A stretch of DNA of 64,000 bases from the NCBI RefSeq assembly GCF_016428915.1, contig NZ_JAELTP010000016.1:1-64000 (forward strand). Reading direction: 5' to 3'. The position numbers were made by a program, and so were the translations under genes. Shown in pieces: positions 36,689-45,799 of the stretch; within the stretch, counting starts at the first letter, position 1, and every line of letters begins with the position of its first letter. Source of the stretch: Pandoraea sp. ASV26 (GTDB lineage Bacteria; Pseudomonadota; Gammaproteobacteria; Burkholderiales; Burkholderiaceae). The notes under the pieces were generated by a model. That model saw only the letters and a program-made list of their open reading frames with translations, searched no databases and was not told the DNA's origin.

Positions 36689-37032
36689 AAACCCATGGAT
36701 CCTACTGAAGGGGCGGGTCACACCGTGCGCCGGACTCACCCGGCGCTCCAAATGGCAGCTACGTCGCGGGTCGTGCGCAGCTGACCCACCACATGTTGAT
36801 GATTGGACGGCTGTAATTAGTCTCAATGACGGATACTCGCTTGAGAACGGTCGTTTCCTGTCCGACACCTCAAATGACGGCAACAGGTCGAAAGCGGACG
36901 CTCTCGACCAATGCCCGAGAGAACGCAAGGCCCGTCACCATGACATTATCGACGGGCAATATTGCTAATCATAGATATGATGGAATTGCGGGTTCGGGAG
37001 TAAATGCTGCACGTTCAGTATCTCCGCAGCAA
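36689..37032. other. Intergenic region before the integrase stop
   Basis: About 340 bases. Short frames on both strands lack ribosome sites; no feature recognised. Confidence 0.4.
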
Positions 37033-38037
37033 TTAACCGAGACGCCCTGCTATATCTGTTGCGGTCGCATTGTAGTAGGTCATAAGCTCAGAGATGTTCC
37101 TGTGGCCGGTCATTCTGGCCAAGTCTAATGGTTGTAACTTCTTTGCTAGACGGGTGATAGCTTCGTGGCGAGTATCGTGAAACGTCACGTCGGGGATCTG
37201 CGATCTGTCGCGCGCCTTTCGGAACAAAGCATCGCGGCTTGATGCGGACAAGGCGAATAGCGATTCGCCTTTTGTCACAGCCGGAAGCATCTTTAATAGC
37301 TTAATGGCGCGTGAAGACAGAGGCACATTGCGCGCTGTACCGTTCTTCGTCATTGGCAGCCGGGCGAACTTACCTTGGTAATTCACTGACGAGGCGGTGA
37401 GGTTCAAAATTTCGCTAGAGCGCATCGCCGTCTCTATCGCGAAAAGAAAGGCGACTGCCACTCGCTGCATCGGCTTTTCTATCGGAAGCCCCTCTTCGTA
37501 CCCCATGCTCGTAAGCAACGAGTCGATTTCCTCCTGCGAAATCAAGCGCTCGCGCCCAGGTGGATCTGGCGGCCGCTTCACTTCCGCCATCGGATTCGTC
37601 ACCAGCCAGCCCCACTCCTTCCGGGCCACCAGAAACGCATGCGACATCAGCGACATTTCTCGTGACGTCGACGCCCCCGATACCTCCCGCATCCGCGCAT
37701 CCCGCCAAGCTGCTATGTGACCAGGCCGCAGATCCGCCAGCTTGATATCCCCGAACTTCCGCCCGCCAATCACCCTGCTCCCAATCAACGGCAGCCGCAA
37801 CTTCTCCCACCGCGCCCCGCGCTTAGTCGGACTCACCTTCAGCTCATATTCCTTGAGCACATCCCCAACTGTCAGCGTCTTACTCCCTGAGCCATTAGCA
37901 ATCGACCGCAACTCCGTCTCTCGTTGCGCGCTCCATGCCATCGCTGCCGCCTTTGTATCGAACGTCCTGCTATCTCGCTGGCCATCAACCATCACTTGCA
38001 CGCGCCAGCCCTTCGCCACCTTTTGAATTGATGCCAT
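37033..38037 (-). CDS. Tyrosine-recombinase integrase
   Basis: A 334-residue site-specific recombinase. An N-terminal arm-binding domain (KGWRVQVMVDGQRDSRTFDTKAAA) and a core-binding SAM-like domain (residues 60-165) precede the catalytic domain. The catalytic residues are visible: Arg in TAMRSSEILNL, Lys in TKNGTARNVPL, His-x-x-Arg in FHDTRHEA, His in TGHRN and Tyr321 (or 322) in ELMTYYN. It lies 123 bases from the attR repeat in tRNA-Leu and reads away from it, the usual position of a tRNA-targeting integrase. It would integrate and, with the AlpA-like protein, excise the island. Confidence 0.95.
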   Translation of the reverse strand: MASIQKVAKGWRVQVMVDGQRDSRTFDTKAAAMAWSAQRETELRSIANGSGSKTLTVGDVLKEYELKVSPTKRGARWEKLRLPLIGSRVIGGRKFGDIKLADLRPGHIAAWRDARMREVSGASTSREMSLMSHAFLVARKEWGWLVTNPMAEVKRPPDPPGRERLISQEEIDSLLTSMGYEEGLPIEKPMQRVAVAFLFAIETAMRSSEILNLTASSVNYQGKFARLPMTKNGTARNVPLSSRAIKLLKMLPAVTKGESLFALSASSRDALFRKARDRSQIPDVTFHDTRHEAITRLAKKLQPLDLARMTGHRNISELMTYYNATATDIAGRLG

Positions 38038-38160
38038 TTCGTGGGGAAACCTCGGGTAAAAAATGGGGGACCCGGCACGATTTTAGGTGCGAAGAGGTGA
38101 GTTTTGGAGCAAGTGGGGAACAATCAGAATCGACGCAAAAACCCCGCCCCGCCTTATTCG

Positions 38161-38242
38161 GCGAGCGTTTGCGCGTTTTTGCGGGAAGAAGTGAGACCTA
38201 CGTAACCGATGCCAAAACGGGGAGTTGGTGCGAGGAAGGGGA
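38161..38242. repeat. attR, right direct repeat inside tRNA-Leu
   Basis: 82 bp matching 15423-15504 (79 identical; 38185-38242 fully identical). The right 17 bases belong to the tRNA gene; the rest lies downstream of the tRNA 3' end. Integration restored the complete tRNA here and left a short copy at the left end. Confidence 0.93.
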
Positions 38243-38312
38243 CTCGAACCCCTACACCCTTGCGGGCGTCAGGACCTAAACCTGGTGCGTCTACCAATTT
38301 CGCCATCCTCGC
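38226..38312 (-). tRNA. tRNA-Leu (TAG)
   Basis: The 87-base minus-strand sequence folds as a class II tRNA. Acceptor GCGAGGA/TCCTCGC is followed by A and an encoded CCA; the D arm contains GGTAGACGC. The anticodon loop TTTAGGT has anticodon TAG. A long variable arm (CGCCCGCAAGGGTG region) and T arm GGGGTTCGAGTCCCC complete it. The extra arm and GCGAGGATGGCGAAATTGG start are typical of leucine tRNAs. It is the insertion target of the island. Confidence 0.97.
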
Positions 38313-38610
38313 AGCCCGTGGGCGTCGTCACCTTTGTGAGGAGACAACATCCCGGCATCGGGTCGACAACATGCGCTCGTCCTGTCGGACATGAAAAGGA
38401 GCGACTTGGCACCGCCCCGCTGCATGCGTCAAAGCAGGCGAGGATTCTACACGATGTGAATTTGGCCGGCAATCTCCAGCGACGTCGGCACCCTCTCCCC
38501 CGCCCCACAAGTCCGCAATGCTAGAATTCGCACCAATTCATGGCATTTGCCCAGGCTGCGCGCCCGCGTACCGACGTCCGGGCACCTGACCAAACCGATA
38601 CCCCATTCGC

Positions 38611-39486
38611 ATGCAACCCCACGAGACCGCCGACGACTCATCCGGCACCCAAGTCAGCCCCGCGCACGCCAACGAGTACTGCCGCCAGAAAGCAGGCCCG
38701 CCCGGCTCAGCGCTCTATTACGCGCTGCTCCAACTGCCGCCGTCCAAACGCGACGACGCCTACGCCGCTCACGCCTTCTGCCAGGAAATCGCCGATATCC
38801 ACGCCGCCGTTCATGACCCCGGCGTCGCTCACGCAAAACTCGACTGGTGGCGTCAGGAACTCACGCGACTCTTCGCCGGCACCCCGGCGCACCCCGTGAG
38901 CCGCGCGCTTGTTCCGGTCATCAAAAATAGTGGCATCACACGCGCCGCATTCGAAGCCGTCCTGCATGGCGCCGAGATGGATCTCTCCCAGATGCGCTAT
39001 CTCGACTTCGCCGGCCTCTCGCATTATTGCGACGCCGCCGGCGGTGCGCCCGCCGAACTCGTCTCGCACGTCTACGGCTTCGACAACCCGCAAACCCCGG
39101 CCCTCGCCCGCGCCCTGGGCCGCGCCATCACGCTCGGCCGCCGCGTCACCGACGCAGGTGTCGACGCCCGAGCCGGCTACGTCTACTTCCCCATCGACGA
39201 GTTGCAACGCTTCGGTGTCACCGCCGCCGATCTGCAAAACGGCAAGTACTCGCCCGCGTTCGTAGAACTCATGAAGTTCCAACACGCCCGCGCGCGTCAG
39301 GCCATTACCGAAGCGGCCGCGGCCATCCCCAAACAGGACCGTCGCAAGCAAAAGCCGCTACTCGCACTCGCCGCGCTGCAACTGGCACTGATGGACGAAG
39401 TCGCCGCCAGCGATTATCAAGTCCTGCATCAACGCATTGACCTCACGCCGCTGCGCAAATTCTGGCGCGCCTGGCGCGCGCGCTGA
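38611..39486 (+). CDS. Squalene/phytoene-synthase-like protein, HpnD-related, with a degenerate motif
   Basis: A 291-residue trans-isoprenyl-diphosphate-synthase fold. The first Asp-rich motif of squalene/phytoene synthases, expected after FC, reads QEIADIHAA and has lost most acidic residues. The second reads TDAGVDARAGYVYFP and keeps two Asp but not the Glu. The sequence is otherwise collinear with presqualene-diphosphate-synthase-like proteins (YGFDNPQTPALARALGRAITLGRR). It may be a low-activity or non-catalytic relative, as in the NDUFAF6 branch. No hopanoid genes lie nearby. ATG 38611 is the likely start; the upstream frame contains low-complexity bases. Confidence 0.8.
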   Translation: MQPHETADDSSGTQVSPAHANEYCRQKAGPPGSALYYALLQLPPSKRDDAYAAHAFCQEIADIHAAVHDPGVAHAKLDWWRQELTRLFAGTPAHPVSRALVPVIKNSGITRAAFEAVLHGAEMDLSQMRYLDFAGLSHYCDAAGGAPAELVSHVYGFDNPQTPALARALGRAITLGRRVTDAGVDARAGYVYFPIDELQRFGVTAADLQNGKYSPAFVELMKFQHARARQAITEAAAAIPKQDRRKQKPLLALAALQLALMDEVAASDYQVLHQRIDLTPLRKFWRAWRAR

Positions 39487-39724
39487 GCCAAAAAGCCGCT
39501 CTATCGCATCCCCTCCCCCAGAGATCCGCGACATCGCCTTAGCGATTCGCGGATCGAGCGAGCGGGCGGCAAAACCACCCCCGTCTCGCCCCCGCTCGGC
39601 ACTCAGTGCGTCGCAGTAACGCGTCGGTGCGTCAGGCTCACAGCGCACACAACCGATCAATGCACCACGCCAGCGCCTCAAACCCACAGCACATCCAACA
39701 GCTCAAACGCTCCGCGCCAACACC

Positions 39725-40951
39725 TCAAACCCGCAACACATCCAACGGTTTGAACGCACCACCGAGCACCGGCTGCGGATTCAGCCCCCACCAGCGCTGA
39801 AGTACCGTCGCGTATACCTCCCGGAAGTCGACCGCGGACGGCAGATTGCCATTCCCATCGAGCCGATCCAGTCTCGGCACTTCTCCGTAAAGCCCCCCGC
39901 GAACGCGTCCGCCCGCGATGAAATGCGGCGCTACCGTGCCATGATCCGTCCCACTACTTTGGTTCTCGCGCGGACGCCGGCCAAACTCCGCATACGTGAC
40001 GATCATCGTCGACTGCCAGCGATTCAGTTCGGTCAGCCCCGCTCGCAACGCCATCATTCCCTGCGATAACTGACGCAGCAAATTCGCCTGCTGCCCCGGT
40101 TGATTCTGATGCGTATCGAACCCGTTGAGCGTCAGACGCAACACCGCAACCCCGCGCCCCGGCTGCGGCACGCCCGTCGGCGAATCCGCCGCCGCCACCA
40201 CCTGCAACGCCGTCTTCACCACGTTACCGAACGCCCCCGGCGGCATCGGCGTGCGCAACACATATTGCCCCTGGCGCGGACGCAACCCGTCCGCCGCCTT
40301 CACAATGTCGTTCTCCACACGCAACACATGCGCCAGCGCCGGATTGCTCACCTGCGTCGCATTCGCCGACGCCAGATTCGCATCTCGCAAAAACTGCGCC
40401 GGATTGGTCAACGTCACCGCCCGAGCGCCGCCCCCCAACGGACCCAACTCGGCGCTGCCCACAATCACGCCATCCGCATCGAAACCACCAGGCACCGGCT
40501 GCTCCGCGAACGCGCGCGACAACCAGCCGTCGCGCAAATACTCGTCCGAACGCGACGCCGTATTCCATATCTCGATAGATCGGAAGTGCGACAGATTCGG
40601 CTGCGGATACCCCACCCCCTGCACGATCGCCAACTCCTTCGCCTGCCACATCGGCAACAACGCACGCATCTCCGGGTGCAAACCACTCCGCTCGTCCAGT
40701 TGCACGACCTGCTCGCGCTTGATGCCGATACTCGGGCGCAGGCTCGCATACGTCGGATCCGCATACGGAATCACCGTGTTCAAGCCGTCATTGCCGCCCT
40801 TGAGCTCGATCAGGATCAGCAGGTTGCCGTAGTTGCCACCCGCGCCCGGCAATATCCCGGACAGATCGCGCGCAGCCGCAAACACCGGCATCGGTGACAG
40901 CCACGCAGCGCCAAGGCCACCGGCGAAAGTCAGAAAATTACGTCGACGCAT
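39725..40951 (-). CDS. DUF1501 secreted protein
   Basis: A 408-residue protein with a twin-arginine-like leader (MRRRNFLTFAGGLGAAWLSPMPVFAAA). The body shows LLILIELKGGNDGLNTVIPYADPTYASLRP, LHPEMRALLPMWQAKELAIVQGVGYPQPNLSHFRS and MIVTYAEFGRRPREN, typical of DUF1501, a family related to alkaline-phosphatase/sulfatase folds. It is almost always paired with DUF1800, as here (119 bases downstream of it on the same strand). The two may form a secreted complex; its role is unknown. Confidence 0.92.
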   Translation of the reverse strand: MRRRNFLTFAGGLGAAWLSPMPVFAAARDLSGILPGAGGNYGNLLILIELKGGNDGLNTVIPYADPTYASLRPSIGIKREQVVQLDERSGLHPEMRALLPMWQAKELAIVQGVGYPQPNLSHFRSIEIWNTASRSDEYLRDGWLSRAFAEQPVPGGFDADGVIVGSAELGPLGGGARAVTLTNPAQFLRDANLASANATQVSNPALAHVLRVENDIVKAADGLRPRQGQYVLRTPMPPGAFGNVVKTALQVVAAADSPTGVPQPGRGVAVLRLTLNGFDTHQNQPGQQANLLRQLSQGMMALRAGLTELNRWQSTMIVTYAEFGRRPRENQSSGTDHGTVAPHFIAGGRVRGGLYGEVPRLDRLDGNGNLPSAVDFREVYATVLQRWWGLNPQPVLGGAFKPLDVLRV

Positions 40952-41070
40952 CTCACACCTCTCATGGCTCGCCCCGCATGGATCGACGCGGAGACTTCAC
41001 CCAATGACACCTATCCCATGCTGCCCGCCGTCACCTCATCACGCCATCACGTCAGCGCTTCGTCACGTCA

Positions 41071-42798
41071 TCACTTCAACTGATACGCGGGGTCCATCAG
41101 TAACGCCTGCAAATAAGCCGCGCTATTCACACCGGGCGTCTGCGGCGCCGCCGGCGCGAACGGCAGCACCGCCCGCTGCAACGCCTCGCGCGATGCCACA
41201 TCCGGAACATCGACCGGCCCCAACGCGTAAGGTTGCAGCCAGCGAGACAGATCGAAACGCACACCCGCGACCGTTCGCGGCATCGCCACGGCCGCACGCA
41301 GTGCCGTGCGCTGCACGCCCGGACGCGCCGACATCGACGGCGCCATCATCGACGGGCCACCGGCATTCGCGTTCTCCGTCGCCCGAAACAGGCGCTCGAC
41401 GAACTGCTTTCGCGCGAGCAACGTGGTGCTGTCGATCCAGGCGTCGCCACCCGGCCAGCCCTTCACATTCGGCGGACGGAACAAGTCCTGACCAAGCGCA
41501 CGCATCTGCTGCGCCAGCATCTGCGGGTCGTCATAACCGATGTCGAACTCACGCACCGTGTCCGTGACGAATTCGGACGGCGACTTGACCAGCGTGCCGC
41601 GCGTTCGTGCATCCCAGAAGGCCGGTGTGAGCAACAGCGCACGCAATGCCACGCGAATGTCGTATCCACTCGCCCGGAAGGCGCCCGCCACACGCTGAAC
41701 CTGCGACGGATCCGGCGTCGGCGAGACGAATTCGCGCCACAGCTTGGCGGTGACGAACGTCGCCGTCTCCGGACGCGCCAACAGAATGTCGAGCATCTGA
41801 TCGCCATCGAAATCGCCCGTCTGGCTCAGCACGGTCTTCGTGCCCGTGTCATGAACGTTGGCGCGCCAGACGTAACTCATCGTTGGCCGATCGATGCTCC
41901 AGCCGGTATAGGCACGCGCCGCCTCGCGCACATCCTGCTCGGTGTAATGCCCTTCACCCAACGTGAACAACTCCATCACTTCCCGCGCGAAGTTCTCATT
42001 GGGATGCCCCTTGCGACTGCCCGCACCGTCGAGATAAATGAGCATGGCCGGGTCTTTCGACACCTCATGCAACAACACGCCGAAATTGCCCAGCGCATTC
42101 GCGCGCAGCAGCACGTTCTGGCGGTAAAGCACAACGGGCTCGCGCACCTTGTCGTCGCTCGACACGAAGTGGTTATGCCAGAACATCGTCATGCGCTCGG
42201 TGAGCGGCGACGGCGTCGTCGCCATCTCCTGCGCCCACCACGCGGCAAGCGACGCTGCCATGCGATCGCGTCGCTGGTTAAGCTCGCGGCGCTGCTCGTC
42301 GGTCAGATTCTTGACAGGCACCCCGTAAAGCGGCGCTTCGGCGGTCCAGGCAGGCGGCGGCGTCACGGCAGTACGCCGCGCTTCGTCCAGAAGACGGTCG
42401 ACGGCCTGCGCGCGCGTCAGCCCAACGAACGGCGCAAGCTCGCGGGCATCAGGCGAGTAACCCGTGCGCGTGAGCAGGTAGCGGGCGTCGTCCGCCGTGA
42501 GCGGGCGTGTCGAGAGGTCGACGGCGGCATCGCCTGCGCGCGATGACGTCGAACGAGCCGGGTGCGCCGCGCTCGCATGCTTCGTCCCCGCGGCCTGGGC
42601 CGCCAACGGCGACGCCAACCATAGAGCGGCCAGCAGGCCGGGCACAAGCCGACGATACGCGAGGGGTTTCACTGTCCGCTGGGGTCGGTCGGCTGGCGCC
42701 GACGTCGCTGGCGCTGCCTTCGTCGCCTCGATTCGCTGACGACGGGCGCAAAAAAAGCCAGCGTCGGCAGAGGCTGGCGGTATTGGTTTCGGCTTCAT
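41071..42798 (-). CDS. DUF1800 secreted protein
   Basis: A 575-residue protein with an exported N-terminus: a hydrophobic segment PGLLAALWLASPLAAQAA follows a 45-residue basic leader, so the true start may be later. Family blocks include LTRTGYSPDARELAPFVGLTRAQAVDRLL, TERMTMFWHNHFVSSDDKV, NENFAREVMELFTLGEGHYTEQDV and ARAYTGW, characteristic of DUF1800. It precedes its DUF1501 partner in the same operon. The pair is common in proteobacteria without an established biochemical role. Confidence 0.92.
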   Translation of the reverse strand: MKPKPIPPASADAGFFCARRQRIEATKAAPATSAPADRPQRTVKPLAYRRLVPGLLAALWLASPLAAQAAGTKHASAAHPARSTSSRAGDAAVDLSTRPLTADDARYLLTRTGYSPDARELAPFVGLTRAQAVDRLLDEARRTAVTPPPAWTAEAPLYGVPVKNLTDEQRRELNQRRDRMAASLAAWWAQEMATTPSPLTERMTMFWHNHFVSSDDKVREPVVLYRQNVLLRANALGNFGVLLHEVSKDPAMLIYLDGAGSRKGHPNENFAREVMELFTLGEGHYTEQDVREAARAYTGWSIDRPTMSYVWRANVHDTGTKTVLSQTGDFDGDQMLDILLARPETATFVTAKLWREFVSPTPDPSQVQRVAGAFRASGYDIRVALRALLLTPAFWDARTRGTLVKSPSEFVTDTVREFDIGYDDPQMLAQQMRALGQDLFRPPNVKGWPGGDAWIDSTTLLARKQFVERLFRATENANAGGPSMMAPSMSARPGVQRTALRAAVAMPRTVAGVRFDLSRWLQPYALGPVDVPDVASREALQRAVLPFAPAAPQTPGVNSAAYLQALLMDPAYQLK

Positions 42799-42897
42799 GA
42801 GACGCTCACGTCAAAGTGACATCAATGGCGTATTGGGAGAAGCGTTTGGCGACGTTTCTTAGGCTTGCCTTCCGGCACTGACTTGGCGCGCATCATC

Positions 42898-43212
42898 TTA
42901 GTGACTATACAGCTCGCGCACGGCGTCTTGAATATGTTGACGAAGCAAGCGCCGGTCTTCCGGCGTCATATGGCCATTCGGACGGCGGCCCGGCGGCGCA
43001 TTAGAGAGATCGTCGTTGCGGCGCTCGGCACCGCCTTCTCCCTGAGGGGACGCATTCTTCGGCGGGTTGCGGGGCGACGGCGCCGGTGCGGCGCGCTGCA
43101 TGCCATGCGACTGCGTACTGAAATGGGGCACGGGACGGGCATACGTCACGCCCAGGTGTCCCCAGAGCATGATTCCCCCGAACAGTAGCGTCAACTCAGC
43201 AGCCCATCTCAT
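42898..43212 (-). CDS. Small exported protein of unknown function
   Basis: A 104-residue protein with an N-terminal membrane or signal segment (WAAELTLLFGGIMLWGHLGVTYA) and a Pro/Asn/Gly-rich middle. It ends in a helical DRRLLRQHIQDAVRELYSH, reminiscent of periplasmic stress-response proteins. It is divergent to the ompR gene. The start at 43212 is chosen for the signal segment; the frame extends 22 codons further. Confidence 0.6.
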   Translation of the reverse strand: MRWAAELTLLFGGIMLWGHLGVTYARPVPHFSTQSHGMQRAAPAPSPRNPPKNASPQGEGGAERRNDDLSNAPPGRRPNGHMTPEDRRLLRQHIQDAVRELYSH

Positions 43213-43381
43213 CTTATGCGTTCGTCCTTCATGCCATACAGCAGGTTTTCGCCCTGGCAGGGGTGCAAGTGTACCCACAGCCTATAGTCAGCGCACAAGC
43301 GGTAGGGTAAATTGTGTAACCCTTTGTAACCCGCTTTGGCGGCCTCCTCAGTTCGCAACATTTCGGGCTAAGATACGTGGC

Positions 43382-44107
43382 ATGGAAAACAAAAATTCTC
43401 CCAAAATTCTGGTTGTCGACGACGATCCGCGCTTGCGCGACCTGCTGCGTCGTTACCTAGGGGAACAGGGTTTCAATGTCTTCGTGGCCGAAAATGCGAC
43501 GGCCATGAACAAGCTTTGGGTGCGCGAACGTTTCGATCTGCTCGTGCTCGACCTGATGCTCCCCGGTGAAGACGGTCTGTCTATTTGTCGCCGTCTGCGT
43601 GGCGCCAATGATCGCACGCCGATCATCATGTTAACGGCCAAAGGCGAGGATGTCGACCGGATCGTCGGCCTGGAAATGGGCGCAGACGATTATCTGCCCA
43701 AGCCGTTCAATCCGCGCGAACTCGTCGCCCGGATTCACGCGGTCTTGCGCCGTCAGGCACCGCCCGAACTCCCCGGCGCGCCCAGCGAAACCATGGAGAC
43801 GTTCGAGTTCGGCGACTTCGCCCTGAACCTCGCCACCCGCACGCTCACCAAAAACGGTCAGGAAATCGCCCTCACGACGGGCGAGTTCTCCGTCCTCAAG
43901 GTTTTCGCTCGCCATCCGCGCCAGCCGCTGTCTCGCGAAAAGCTCATGGAGCTGGCACGCGGGCGTGAATACGAAGTGTTCGATCGCAGCCTCGACGTGC
44001 AGATCTCACGCCTGCGCAAGCTCATCGAACCCGACCCGGGCAGCCCCCGCTTCATTCAGACCGTGTGGGGCCTCGGTTACGTGTTCATCCCGGACGGCGG
44101 CGCGTGA
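43382..44107 (+). CDS. ompR: OmpR-type response regulator
   Basis: A 241-residue two-component regulator. The receiver domain has acidic VDDD (near residues 13-15), phosphoacceptor Asp57 in LLVLDLMLPGEDG, Thr in MLTAKGED and Lys in DYLPKPFNPREL. The winged-helix output domain has ELARGREYEVFDRSLDVQISRLRKLIEPDPGSPRFIQTVWGLGYVF. The whole sequence is close to OmpR (MENKNSPKILVVDDDPRLR resembles MQENYKILVVDDDMRLR). It is followed by an EnvZ-type kinase 180 bases on. It probably controls porin genes in response to osmolarity or acidity. Confidence 0.93.
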   Translation: MENKNSPKILVVDDDPRLRDLLRRYLGEQGFNVFVAENATAMNKLWVRERFDLLVLDLMLPGEDGLSICRRLRGANDRTPIIMLTAKGEDVDRIVGLEMGADDYLPKPFNPRELVARIHAVLRRQAPPELPGAPSETMETFEFGDFALNLATRTLTKNGQEIALTTGEFSVLKVFARHPRQPLSREKLMELARGREYEVFDRSLDVQISRLRKLIEPDPGSPRFIQTVWGLGYVFIPDGGA

Positions 44108-44287
44108 TCTGCCGCCGTCACGTCTCACGCAGCAAAACGACGCCGGCCGCGACAAGCTCGCTCGCCGGCGTTGCGCCCGGATTCACGTCGCATCCCATGC
44201 CGTACGCCGTTCTTTGTCGAGGCACCTGCCATCCGGCAACCCACGCCTGCCGACACGCACACATCTCGCTTTAGACGGAGCAACCCC

Positions 44288-45628
44288 ATGCATCCGATAC
44301 GGATGGTACGCGGGCTGTTCGGCGGTCTGTTCTGGCGTACCTTTTTCCTCATCGCATTGCTCATCGGCGTGAGTCTGGCCGCCTGGTATCAGAGCTTTCG
44401 CGTGATCGAGCGCGAACCTCGCGCGCAACGCGTCGCGCAACAACTCGTGTCGATCGTCAAGCTCACGCGCACCGCCCTGCTCTATTCCGAGCCCGATCTG
44501 CGTCGCGCACTGCTTCAGGATCTGGAGAGCAACGAAGGCATTCGCGTGTACCCGCGCGAGCCAGCCGACAAGATCGAGAAGCAACCCGGTGGCGTGGTGC
44601 AGGATCTGATCGTGCGCGACGTGCAACGGCGCCTGGGCACCGACACGGTCATCGCCGCCTCGGTCAACGAGATCCCCGCCATGTGGATCAGTTTCAAGAT
44701 CGATGAAGACGACTATTGGGTCGCCATCGAGCAAGACCGGATCGACACGGCAACCGGCCTTCAACTCTTCAGTTGGGGGACCTTCGCGCTCGCACTCTCG
44801 CTCATCGGCGCCGCCTTCATCACCGCACTCGTGAACCGGCCGTTCGCCCGGATCGCCCACGCGGCCCGCGCCATCGGTGAAGGCCAACGCCCCGAGCCGC
44901 TGCCCGAGCGCGGCATGGGCGAGGCCGCCGAGGCCAATCGCAGCTTCAATCAGATGGTGGACGAACTCGACCGTCTGGAAACCGACCGGGCACTGATGCT
45001 CGCCGGCATCTCGCACGATCTGCGCACGCCACTCGCCCGGCTGCGACTGGAAACGGAGATGAGCCCATCCGACGAATCCGTCAAGCGAGACATGATTAGC
45101 GACATCGAACAGATGGACGAGATCATCGGTCGCTTCCTCGATTACGCCCGACCGGCCTCGCGTACGATGCAGACGCTCGATCTGTCGGACATCGTGCGCG
45201 AAACCGTCGCCTCGTTCGACGGCCGCGAAGACCTGAGCCTGAGCATCGAACTCGCCGAGGCCACGCCGGTGCTCGCCGAGCGCACCGACCTCAAGCGTCT
45301 GCTCACGAACCTGATCGAGAACGCACGCAAGTACGGCCGCGACGCCGAGACCGATATCGCCAACGTCCACATCACGACGCGCGTGCTCGGCGAACGCGTC
45401 GAGATGCGAGTGCGCGATACCGGGCCCGGCATTCCCGAAGAACAACTGGCCCTGGTGTTCCGCCCCTTCTATCGCGTGGACACCGCCCGCACGAAGGCAG
45501 AAGGCACCGGTCTGGGCATGGCGATCGTCCAGCGCATCGCCATGCGCTACAAAGGCATTGCGTCGCTGCGCAATGTTCGCCCCGGCACCGGCCTTGAAAT
45601 CATCGTGTCATTTCCGCTTGCTAAATAA
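44288..45628 (+). CDS. envZ: EnvZ-type sensor histidine kinase
   Basis: A 446-residue inner-membrane kinase. TM1 is at residues about 13-35 (FFLIALLIGVSLAAWYQ), followed by a periplasmic domain of about 120 residues and TM2 near 163-183 (TFALALSLIGAAFITAL). The HAMP linker contains NRPFARIAHAARAIGEG. The H box has His243 in AGISHDLRTPLARLRLE. The ATPase domain shows N (LLTNLIENARKYG), G1 (RDTGPGIPEE), F (LVFRPFYR) and G2 (GTGLGMAIV). GGAG precedes ATG 44288. It forms a pair with ompR. Confidence 0.93.
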   Translation: MHPIRMVRGLFGGLFWRTFFLIALLIGVSLAAWYQSFRVIEREPRAQRVAQQLVSIVKLTRTALLYSEPDLRRALLQDLESNEGIRVYPREPADKIEKQPGGVVQDLIVRDVQRRLGTDTVIAASVNEIPAMWISFKIDEDDYWVAIEQDRIDTATGLQLFSWGTFALALSLIGAAFITALVNRPFARIAHAARAIGEGQRPEPLPERGMGEAAEANRSFNQMVDELDRLETDRALMLAGISHDLRTPLARLRLETEMSPSDESVKRDMISDIEQMDEIIGRFLDYARPASRTMQTLDLSDIVRETVASFDGREDLSLSIELAEATPVLAERTDLKRLLTNLIENARKYGRDAETDIANVHITTRVLGERVEMRVRDTGPGIPEEQLALVFRPFYRVDTARTKAEGTGLGMAIVQRIAMRYKGIASLRNVRPGTGLEIIVSFPLAK

Positions 45629-45700
45629 GTGTGAGCCCGCAGAAATTTGGCTATGCTCAAGGCTTGCCCGTGCAGCATCACGCAAAATCCTATCGATGGG

Positions 45701-45737
45701 ATTTGATTTAACTATCCCTCGCATAAAAATAAACTAT
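45701..45737 (+). promoter_or_regulatory. OxyR-type binding site of ahpC
   Basis: Two ATNNNNNNNANCTAT half-motifs, ATTTGATTTAACTAT (45701-45715) and ATAAAAATAAACTAT (45723-45737), separated by exactly seven bases. This is the spacing of the tetrameric OxyR site. It adjoins the -35 hexamer, as at activated OxyR promoters. Confidence 0.7.
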
Positions 45738-45765
45738 TGTCACCCTTGATTTGATAGGATATACT
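45737..45765 (+). promoter_or_regulatory. Sigma-70 promoter of ahpC
   Basis: TTGTCA (45737-45742), a 17-base spacer and TATACT (45760-45765), close to consensus. Confidence 0.8.
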
Positions 45766-45773
45766 GCCTTGGT

Positions 45774-45799
45774 TGACCGGGATCGTGAGATCCCGGTCA
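45774..45799 (+). other. Strong leader hairpin in ahpC mRNA
   Basis: TGACCGGGATC-GTGA-GATCCCGGTCA: an 11-bp perfect stem with a GNRA tetraloop at the very 5' end of the predicted transcript. It may protect the mRNA from 5' decay. Confidence 0.7.

Larger units (their letters stand above)
15423..38242. mobile_element. 22.7 kb integrative island in tRNA-Leu with an inovirus core and defence-type cargo
   Basis: The boundaries are direct repeats at both ends, the right one inside the intact tRNA-Leu gene. A tyrosine integrase (37033-38037) reads away from the tRNA. The interior holds a filamentous-phage replication and assembly module (about 22.6-31.2 kb) flanked by genes of anti-phage type. Base composition falls well below the chromosome average in several genes (16.1-20.3 kb, 31.4-32.6 kb). 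At 22.7 kb it is much longer than usual inovirus genomes, so it may be an inovirus-derived integrative element or a nested insertion. Confidence 0.9.

Noticed and set aside
37033-38312. Transposon/IS element as the cause of the island
   Set aside because: No transposase or terminal inverted repeats; direct repeats in a tRNA with a tyrosine integrase explain it.
41233-42546. 437-codon plus-strand frame
   Set aside because: Antisense to DUF1800; His/Arg-rich translation typical of the reverse of a high-GC gene.
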